Origin: Dactylis glomerata
Taxonomy: Eukaryota; Streptophyta; Magnoliopsida; Poales; Poaceae
Direction of reading: 5' to 3'
DNA: 64,000 nt
NCBI GenBank assembly: GCA_007115705.1
Contig: QXEO01001123.1
Coordinates: forward strand, 1,821,388 to 1,885,387
Position numbers and translations under genes: made by a program. Of the stretch, positions 55,724 to 64,000 are shown piece after piece. The notes below the pieces were generated by a model. It saw only the letters and a program-made list of their open reading frames with translations. It did no database searches and was not told the origin of the DNA. Position 1 is the first letter of the stretch, and every line of letters begins with the position of its first letter.

Positions 55724-58700
55724 ATGTCTGCCGCGGCACAAGCTTGGGCAGTTTCTTCTGCCTCAGCAGCGGGGCGTTGGGCGGTTTTCTTTGCTTCCAA
55801 CCGTGATTGGGATGATGGTAAGAGATCTCTCGGTTCTCTGGTATTTTGGCCATCTACAAATTGGTTGCTTCTTCTTGATGACAAGGATAACCCTGTCTAT
55901 GGTCGGATTCTAGAAAATGGGGAGGTTATTCATTTGAACTGGATTGTGAGGTTCCCCTCTCACATGGCTATGGTCTCAAAGTGCTTTTCTTCTCCCGGGG
56001 TCTGAACGAGCCATCTCCTCTTCGATGGAACGTTGTTTGTTCTTCTCTTGTGAAAGGTGAATGGTCTCCTAATAGACCTGCGTTTTTGATTCTGAGACGA
56101 TCTGCAAAGAGAATGATCCTTTTGGATCACGAAGAGGTTCTCATTGATGCTCGTTTCCTCTTGGAGAACGAAGCGATCAAGCCGGGTTTATCTTTGGAAA
56201 TGCCAGTTCACAAAGTCATAGTGGGTTCTGAAATCTCAGAGTATAAAACCCCCAAGGTATTCTCTGATAAACCTATTCCTCCTCTCCTACGAGCCTTTCT
56301 CTGAACTTTGATAAAGGAGTGAGCTTCAAGAAGGATATCTTGGACAAATTTGGTTCTTCAGTGGCTTTTCAACCCGGCTTCAGGAAAAGAGAATTCATTT
56401 TGGTAATTTCATTTGGAAGCACAAGTTTTAAACTGGATATTCATACGGTTGGTCTGGTCCTCCAAGCTTGTTTTGGTGATCCTGCTGTAAATTTCAGAGT
56501 TAACTGTTTAAGAGAAAGAACTTTCAGATTTTCAGTTGATTCCCGTGCGGTTGGTTTTCAAATTTACAATGCTGGTAAAGTTGTGGATCCTATTTTTGAA
56601 TTTCATATTTGTCTCTGGGGCAATGGGGGTCCCAATTGGATAATTGAAGAGAGAAAATTTTACCGTGAGGAGGAAGAATCTTGGAAAACAGTTATTTCTC
56701 CAAAAAATCAAAAAAGAATATCAGCTTTTCAACGTCTAGTTTTTCCAGAGGGCAAGAATGTGATTGATTCTCAATCAAAGCGCAACAATTTCGCCTTGCC
56801 ACGTAAAGATTTGACCAAATCATTTGTGGAGGCAGTTAAGGGTGATAATGCTGATATTAATGTGAATATTCAAGCTGTCCGGCCTTTTCAATGAAAGGAG
56901 CAAAGTAGGGAGAAATCTCTGGGTTTTAATTCAATTCCACAAATCAAGGCGCCAAAATTATCGGGCTTATACCCTTTTTTGAAATTTAAATCATTCAATG
57001 CGCCTGATCCCTCAGCGTGGCCTGCCAATTCTTTCCATTCCTGGTTCAAGGCCCACGGGCCGATTCGTCCAGTGATCACTGGAACTTGCCTAAAAGACCT
57101 ACGGTCTCTTTTCTTTCCTGTGTCGTCAAACTCTGCTTCTGTCTCCTCGACTCCAGCTTCTACAGTAAACCCCTCCTCTGCTTTTCCGCCGAGTTCATCG
57201 CCGGGAGAAAAAGTCTGCGTTATGGCCAACATTCCCATTGATCCGTGGCCATATGTTCCACGAGGCTTTCAGCTGTAGCATATTGAAGGAAGAACGGCCG
57301 TTCATCGGGTGGTTGTGCCGCGTCGACCTCACCGTCATGAGGACTACGCCATCGCCTCCATTAACCCGATGCCCCAAGGTGAGGTCCATTTTGAGAATGT
57401 CCGTGGAGTTCTTGAGGACTTTTTGCTGCATGAGGCCAGGGTGGGGTTTAGAAGCATCCAACAGTGCCCTTTTGGGCAGGCATATGTGAGATTTGCCCAT
57501 GTCAGAGACAGGGACCGCCTGGTTTCTGAAAGTCCTCATGTCTTCGATGATATTGTTGTCTCTTTTGCTAAGCATAACCAAGGTTCTAATTTGAGAAGGA
57601 AAACCCTAAATAGGGAGTGTTGGCTGTTGCTTGTTGGTCCACCTCTGGATAACTGGAGTTCTGAAGACATTACCTCTGTTGTCTGTAGCTTTGGTAGACT
57701 TATAATGTGGGAAAATGATGCAGATAACAAAGGCAGAATCTTGGCTAAAGTTAGATGTGATGAACTAATTGAAATTCCTAAAAGTGTGAGATTCACTGAA
57801 GGAGAAGTGTCGGATGCTGAATCCTGGACCTTTTCTATTGAGGTGCTTCAGCAAGTGTTGATTGGGGATGGCCCACCTGCTGAGGACCCCATGCCAGAAG
57901 ATGGTGTAGACCCCCACCCTTTGCCCATTCTTAATGCTGGTCATGTCAATGCTTTGGTGGGAAACATTCCAGTTGTTGAGAATGCTGAATGGGAAGATGG
58001 GCACTGGGCTTTTAATAATGGAGGAATTGCTGCTCCTAATGATGCTCCTAATGCTGATATTGGTCCTGCTGCAGCTCCTAATAATGCCCTTCAAAATTTG
58101 TTTGATGCCATGGATGAGGATGTGCAAGCAAATCAGCCTTTGCAGGAGGATCACAGTAGTGTGACTGTTACCCTCTCCATTTCTGAAGGAGACAATTCAG
58201 TCAATATCCTAGCTGGTCAAGCAGCAGGGCAAGAAGTTGGGCAAGATATGGAAAATATGTTTGTGGAGGAAGAGATTAACAATGGCCCTGTTATTGTGCA
58301 AGGGGACCTACCTGCTGCCAACTTTGATAACTTTATTCAGCTGGGTGAGGGTGTCCAGAACATCATGTTGGCTTACTTTGATATTGATGCTGAAAATGCA
58401 GAGCCACAGAATAATGCTCATCCCCCTCCTCCAGTTGAGAATGTTGCTCTAGTGAATAATGCGGATATCATGTTTGATGATATAATTTGGTTCCTCCTGA
58501 GGTGGCTCATGTGCAAGTGGGCATGGCCATGACACATTTCTTCCCTGTGGAGAATGAGAAGAACTTGACTGGGAAATTTTCTGAGCAGGGTTTGTTGCTA
58601 TGGGAAAAGTACTTTGCACCTCATCTGTCTTCTGATGCAGGCCATGAGGGTTTCTCTGCACAAACTTATGTAAGTTGGTTCAATTTCATTACCATTATGT

Positions 58701-59304
58701 TAATGACTCCTGAGAAATTTGATTGGACCAAGAATTTTCTGAAATCTTCACTTTGGGAAATTATTTCTGAGGCTGATAACAATGAACCAAATATTGCTTT
58801 TCTCATTCCTGAAAATGCTCTGTTCAGTCAAAGCCAAGGTGCACCATTTCTGAAATCCAGGAGGAAGAGCCTGATGTTGCTGTTCCACCTTCTGCTCCTT
58901 CTAGAAAGAGAAGAAGCAATGTTCACCTGGTTGAATCTGAGGTGAGAAGGAGTCCTAGAATTATAGAACTTAATGATGGATTCAGAAATCATGATAATTG
59001 CTCTAATAAGAATTGTCTTACCTGTAATTGTGCACCACCTGGGTTAAAAAAGAAGATTGTTAAAAATCTTGATGTCTCATTCTGTAAGGTGAATGATGAT
59101 GCACTGGACAAGAAACTGATGAAAAAGAGCAAGGCACAGGAGAAGGGAAAAGGGAAATCTGATGGTGAACCTGCTGCTCCAAAGAAGACTGGAAGAAAGG
59201 AGGGCAATGTGGATGTCCCTCCTAAGAAAGGTGGAAAAGGGAAAGAGACTGGTGCTGCTAGTTCAGCTTCTCAGTCAGTCAAGAAGAAAAACTCCAAGAG
59301 TTAA
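55724..59304 (+). pseudogene. LINE ORF1 (RNA-binding chaperone-type protein)
   Basis: Segments in changing frames together give about 1190 codons: 55724-55975, 55980-56295, 56319-57278 (in-frame TGA at 56892 and TAG at 57276), 57279-58490, 58490-58880 and 58890-59304. A region at about 57600-57800 (W-L-L-L-V-G-P-P-L then G-R-L-I-M-W) looks like the RRM-like domain found in grass LINE ORF1 proteins. The C-terminus has R-R-S-P-R-I and a Cys cluster (C-x4-C-x2-C-x-C near 59000-59030), then a Lys-rich tail. L1 ORF1 proteins bind the element RNA. At least four frameshifts make this copy inactive. Confidence 0.75.
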
Positions 59305-59518
59305 TCAATGTATAAATACTCTAGGGGATTTTGCAGGTGTATGTACACCTTTGGTCAGTACAAGTATTGTAATAATCTAAATTCCTTGACATGGGAAGTG
59401 AAAGACTTATGTGTGTCCTTGAATATTTTTGTTTGCAACTGGTCCCACCTGTCTTTGGGAAATGCTCTGAAATTGATATTAATTTCAGAAATTTTGGTAT
59501 CTCCTCTATCTGGTTAAA

Positions 59519-62500
59519 ATGAGTCACAACAGAGCTTGGAAAATCCTAAACTGGAATCTGAGAGAAATCAATTCTGAGAAAAAATGGTTAGCTCTGGCTG
59601 GGAAAATTGAGGAGTCTGCCTGTGATATCATCTGTTTACAGGAGACAAAAAGAGAACAATTTGACCTTGATTATATTAGGAAATTTTGTCACAAAAATTC
59701 AACAAATTTGAATATCTTCCCTCAATAGGGGCCTCTGGTGGAATCATAATAATCTGGAATGGTGCTCTGTTCAATGGTCATATTGAATTTCAAAATGAAT
59801 TCTCCATTTCTGTTAAATTCTCCTCAAATCTTTCAACAAATGAGTGGATTTTAACCAATATCTATGGGCCATGTCAATCAGATAAAAAGTCTCAGTTTCT
59901 TGACTGGTTTTCAAACATTGATATGCCTGAGGACATGGATTGGATTATCATGGGGGATTTCAACTTCATGAGAAAACCCTCAGACAGAAACAAGGAGGGA
60001 GGTGACTTAAATGATATGTTACTTTTTAATGAGGCAATTAGCAATCTTGGCATTATTGAGCTGCCTCTGAAGGGAAGGAAATTCACATGGAGTAATATGC
60101 AGCAAGATCCATTGCTAGAAAGACTGGATTGGTTCTTCACTTCTAGCTCTTGGACAGTTTCTTATCCTTCAACCCTTGTTTACCCATTGGTGAAACCTAC
60201 ATCTGACCATGTTCCTTGTCTGGTGGCCATTGAGACAAAAATCCCAAAATCCAGGATATTCAGATTTGAGAATTACTGGCTGCAACATAGTTCTTTCAAG
60301 CAAATTGTGGAGAATGCATGGAACATTCCTACAAATTACTCTGATAGTGCTAAAAGGGTAAATGCAAAATTCAAGAACCTAAGGAGAGCTATTAAACTCT
60401 GGGCAAAATAGCTTCCATGCCTTAAGCAACAAATTGATAAGGTCAACTCTGTAATAGAGCTGCTGGATGTCATTGAAGAAACTAGAACCCTTAATCATTT
60501 TGAATGGAATCTAAGGGAAATTCTTAAAACCCAGGTCATTTCCTTGCTGCAAAATCAAAAATCTTACTGGAAACAGAGGGGAAAAATCAAGTGGGTGAAA
60601 CTTGGAGATGCCAATACAAGATTTTTTCACACTAAGGCAACCATAAATTTCAGACACAATCACATTGCAATGTTAAAAAATTCTGATGATGCAGAAATTT
60701 CTGACCATGATGGTAAAGCAGATATTTTATGGAAAGCCTTCAAAGAAAGAATGGGAAATACAGATAATACTTCAATGCAATTTGATCTGAGAGAAATTTT
60801 GAGCACTCATTCCGATGAAGATTATATGAAAGCTCTGGAGGAACCTTTCTCACAAAAGGAAATTGAGGATGTTGTTAAAGATCTTCCAAATGAAAAATTT
60901 CCTGGACCAGATGGCTTTAATAATGAATTTATTAAGAACTGTTGGCACATTATTGGAAAAGATGTTACAGATCTTATCCATGATTTCTATGAGGAGAAGG
61001 TGTCTTTGGAAAGTATAAATTCTTCCTTCATAACTTTAATTCCAAAGGTTGAGAACCCCACTTCTCCTAGTGATTTCAGGCCAATTTCCTTGCTTAATAG
61101 TGTGCTCAAAATTCTCACAAAGCTTTTAGCCAACAGGCTCCAAAAGATCATTTTGAAATTGGTTCATAAAAACCAATATGGTTTTCTGATGAAAAGGTCT
61201 ATTCAAGACTGCCTTGGCTGGTCTTTTGAATATCTTTTTCAGTGCCATCACTCAAAGGAAGAGATTATTGTCCTAAAGTTGGACTTTGAAAAAGCTTTTG
61301 ATAAAATCGAGCATGATTCAATTTTGGAAATTCTAAAAACTAGAGGCTTTGGTCCAAAATGGATTAACTGGATCAAGATGATTCTTTCATCTGGAACTTC
61401 TTCAGTCCTTTTAAATGGGGTGCCAGGGAAAAAATTCTACTGTAAGAGGGGTGTGAGACAAGGTGATCCTCTGTCTCCTTTATTATTTGTCCTGGCTGCT
61501 GACCTCCTTCAAGCAATTCTCAACAAAGCCCTCCATCAAGGAAATCTTCAAGCCCCAATAAACTGCCCTCCATGTCCAGACTTCCCAATTATCCAATATG
61601 CTGATGATACTTTGGTGGTTATGCAAGCTGATGCCAGACAACTTATTTGCCTAAAAGCTATTCTGCATTCCTTTGCCATGTCAACTGGCCTGAAAGTGAA
61701 TTATCACAAATCTAACATGATTCCAATAAATATGGATGGGGACAGACTTGCCCATTTTGCAAATACCCTTTGTTGCCAAACAAGAAGCTTTCCTTTCACT
61801 TATCTGGGATTACCTTTGAGCCTGACGAAGCCAAACCTTGATTCCTTTATGCCTATGGTAGGCAAGGTGCAGAAAAGGCTAGGAGGGATTGCAAACTTCT
61901 TGAATTATGGTGGAAAATTGGAGCTTGTGAAATCTGTTCTCACCTCAATGTCCATTTTTCAAATGTGTTGTCTAGAGATTCCCATTACAATTACTGAGCA
62001 GATTATCAAATACATGAGACACTGTCTTTGGAGGAAAAAAGACTCAGAAGTGCAAGCAAAAGGAACTGCTCTCATTGCCTGGAAAAAGATTTGTAGACCC
62101 AAGAATCAAGGAGGTTTAGGAGTTTTGGATCTTCAAGTTCAAAACAAAGCTCTGTTGTTGAAAAACCTACATAAATTCTATAATAAACATGATATTCCTA
62201 GGGTGAACCTTGTTTGGAATTCTTACTATAGTAATGGTAACTTACATGGAAGAAGATTTGAAGGATCCTTCTGGTGGAAGGCTCATCTGAAGCTGATTGA
62301 CACTTATAAAGCAATGGCTAGATGCAATTTGGGAGATGGTAAATCATACTTGTTCTGGACTGATCTTTGGGAAAATGAATGCCTTCATCATAAATTCCCA
62401 CACCTTGTCACTTTTGCAAAAGGAACTAACGAGTCAGTTCATGATTTTCTTCAACAAGATTTCATTCAAGATGCTTTTAATCTCCCTTTATCTCAGCTGG

Positions 62501-63132
62501 CATATGCTGAGTTCATTGAGCTTGAGATTATTTGCAATCAGGTGCAAACCACAATTCAGCAAGAGGGAATAGATTCTTGGAGTTATATCTGGGGAAGTGG
62601 TCAATTCTCTTCTCAGAAAGATTATAAGGTGATGATGGGATATCAGCCAGCCCCCCACTTCTCATCGATTTGGAATTCATCATGTCAAGCAAAGCACAAG
62701 TTCTTCTTCTGGTTGCTTTTACATGATAGGCTAAACACAAGGAACCTCCTGGGAAGGAAAAATTTTCAGTTGCAAACCTATGCATGCACTGTGGAGCACT
62801 GTAATCATGAAGAAACATTAGCTCATTTGTTTTGGACATGTTCTTTCTCTGCTGCTTGCTGGGATGAAATCTGTCCAACTAGAAATAGAAATCTCTCAAC
62901 ATTAGAGACCATCATGGATATGAGAAGCAAGCTCAATCTCCCTTTCGCTATGGAGATAATTATGATTTCAACATGGAGCATTTGGATTACAAGGATAATG
63001 CCATCTTCAATAATCAGAGACATGATATCAGATCCTGGCGTTCCATATTCAGATAGGAAATTTCTCTTCTGAAGTATATGATTAAGAAGAAGCATGCTAA
63101 TACTTTCAAGGAATGGCTTCAATCTCAAGTTT
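59519..63132 (+). pseudogene. LINE ORF2: endonuclease, reverse transcriptase, zinc-binding C-terminus
   Basis: The ATG at 59519 starts an APE-type endonuclease with L-N-W-N-L-R, C-L-Q-E-T-K, Y-G-P-C, I-M-G-D-F-N-F-M-R and S-D-H-V-P. A frameshift lies in the A-run near 59693, and a TAG at 60409-60411 ends that part, in the same frame as the following RT. RT (about 60880-61830) has K-L-D-F-E-K-A-F-D, R-Q-G-D-P-L-S-P-L-L-F and Y-A-D-D-T (near 61600). The zf-RVT region (about 62660-62870) shows W-x7-K-x3-F-x-W and C-x4-C-x2-E-x2-H-L-F-W-x-C. A frameshift near 62995 and a TAG in the last 30 codons follow; the ancestral end is near 63132. RT itself is intact over 842 codons (60544-63072). Confidence 0.92.
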
Positions 63133-63296
63133 AGGCTTGGCTTTTAGCTTGTAGCTAGATCTTTGTTTCTGTTTTGCTTCCTTTTCTTTGTTTTTGGAGG
63201 TTCATGAAGCTCCTCTATATTGTACAACTTTAAAACTTGAAAATCTATAAAAATTGCAGTGGGAAGCTCTCCCACTGTTCAAAGCTTCAAAAAAAA

Positions 63297-63609
63297 GTGG
63301 CACGGCCAGGGGGTGGCCCGCGCCATCCTATGGTGCGGCTTCCCTGGCCCCCCTCCGTCTCTCCTTTGGACCCCGTCTTCGTGTCAGGTAAATAGGAACT
63401 TCGGCTTTCATTTCGTTCAATTTCGAGAATATTTCCTGTGTAACTTTTCTGAAAAACAAAAACAGCAGAAAACAGGAACTGACACTGTGGCATCTCGTTA
63501 ATAGGTTAGATCCAAAAAATGCATAAAATGCCACGAATGTAAACAAACACAAAGCAATTGGTGTACAAGCATGGAGCATCAAAAATTATAGATATGTTTG
63601 CGACGTATC
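63297..63609 (-). repeat. LTR fragment of family D (minus orientation)
   Basis: Reverse complement of about 32750-33075, with the LTR start (TGATACGTCG on the minus strand) at 63609. It abuts the poly(A) of the LINE, so only the first ~310 bp remain. Confidence 0.85.
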
Positions 63610-63939
63610 AGGGGGAGCCTCGATTCTCGTTTGTTCTTGTGTCTTAGTCCTAGGATATCTAGGTTTTAGAGTTTCCTCTGTCAACATTATGGTGGAGCGG
63701 ATGTTGATGGTGCTAGTTAGAATAATGGTCTCTCAAGCCATGCTCATGTTCGTCAGAGGCGACACTGGCGCCAGCGAGAGGTTTGTGGAGCCCAAGCTGT
63801 TGGAGAGGCTTCAATCTGGCGTTGCGCTATGGCTTGGCGGCGGGGATAGGCTACTCTTAGAGTACGGCGGGCTTGACTGCTATGTGTTTGTGGAAGACGG
63901 TGAGGGTTTTGGCCGCCTGAAGGGCGGGGCGTCACTGGC
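63610..63939. other. Unassigned sequence between D and E LTR pieces
   Basis: An open frame (63689-63979 +) with a Leu/Gly-rich product crosses into the E LTR start, so it is unlikely to be a gene. No domain or repeat is recognised. Confidence 0.35.
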
Positions 63940-64000
63940 TGTAACAATCAGAAATTGTAATCCATGTCCTATGAATTAAAGTACCAAATTTTTGACCAAC
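63940..64000 (+). repeat. Start of an E-family LTR (cut by window end)
   Basis: TGTAACAATCAGAAATTG matches the start of LTR E read from 55594 on the minus strand, and similarity continues to the window edge (ATTAAAGTACCAAATTTTTGACC against AAATAAAGTGCCAAATTTTGGTCC). Confidence 0.75.

Larger units (their letters stand above)
55595..63296 (+). mobile_element. Near full-length grass L1-type LINE, decayed
   Basis: A 5' leader (55600-55723), ORF1 (55724-59304), an intergenic spacer (59305-59518), ORF2 (59519-63132) and a 3' UTR ending in A8 (63289-63296) give the standard L1 layout over about 7.7 kb. The 5' edge coincides with the end of LTR E and the 3' edge with a D-LTR fragment. No target duplication was found. 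Each frame carries a few frameshifts and stops. Confidence 0.85.

Noticed and set aside
57765..58154. Minus-strand frame of 129 codons opposite to LINE ORF1
   Set aside because: It is antisense to an Asn/Ala-rich low-complexity region of ORF1 and lacks any domain.
1..64000. tRNA or rRNA genes
   Set aside because: No cloverleaf-like or rRNA-like segment was noticed by eye. The only tRNA-related sequences are primer binding sites of LTR elements.

Overview
This is a nuclear window from a large-genome grass, most probably a Triticeae cereal (wheat, barley, rye or Aegilops). The case rests on dense nested LTR retrotransposons of Tat-type Gypsy and SIRE/Maximus-type Copia, CACTA elements with CACTA...TAGTG ends, Mutator-like small elements with 9-bp target duplications, a grass-type L1 LINE, and a DUF26 receptor-kinase gene. 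There is no operon-like organisation. I saw no rRNA, tRNA or CRISPR array.

Layout. 1-7.5 kb: an LTR copy (family F), the 3' end and LTR of a Maximus-type Copia element, an LTR fragment (family D) and a decayed antisense gene of a Tat-type Gypsy element (element C). 10.2-18.7 kb: a gene-like island with four related units encoding small proteins. The two best units have a histidine-rich N-terminal half, a phase-0 intron and a short last exon encoding a hydrophobic tail. A Mutator-like element and a possible Helitron lie between the units. 20.7-25.5 kb: a multi-exon cysteine-rich receptor-like kinase (CRK) pseudogene, broken by a CACTA element in a DUF26 exon, carrying a hairpin MITE in an intron, and cut off in the kinase domain by Gypsy element A. 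25.5-41 kb: element A on the minus strand (3' LTR, spliced antisense gene, integrase, RNase H, RT, partial protease), with element D nested in its RNase H region and an F-type LTR element in its protease region. 41.1-51.9 kb: the end of a second CACTA element, which hosts a complete 10-kb non-autonomous Tat-type element (element B: two 745-bp LTRs, 5-bp target duplication, gag-protease, spliced antisense gene, no RT or integrase). 52-55.6 kb: a 3.5-kb LTR (family E). 55.6-63.3 kb: a nearly full-length but decayed LINE. 63.3-64 kb: D and E LTR pieces.

The nesting gives a relative chronology: CRK gene, then A inserted, then F in A, then CACTA in F, then B in CACTA; D is separately inside A. The two most interesting signals are the histidine-rich tail-anchored cluster and the intron-containing antisense genes shared by several Tat-type elements. 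Coding decay in element A is almost purely nonsense codons that fit C-to-T change at CHG and CpG sites, with no frameshift in its pol frame.
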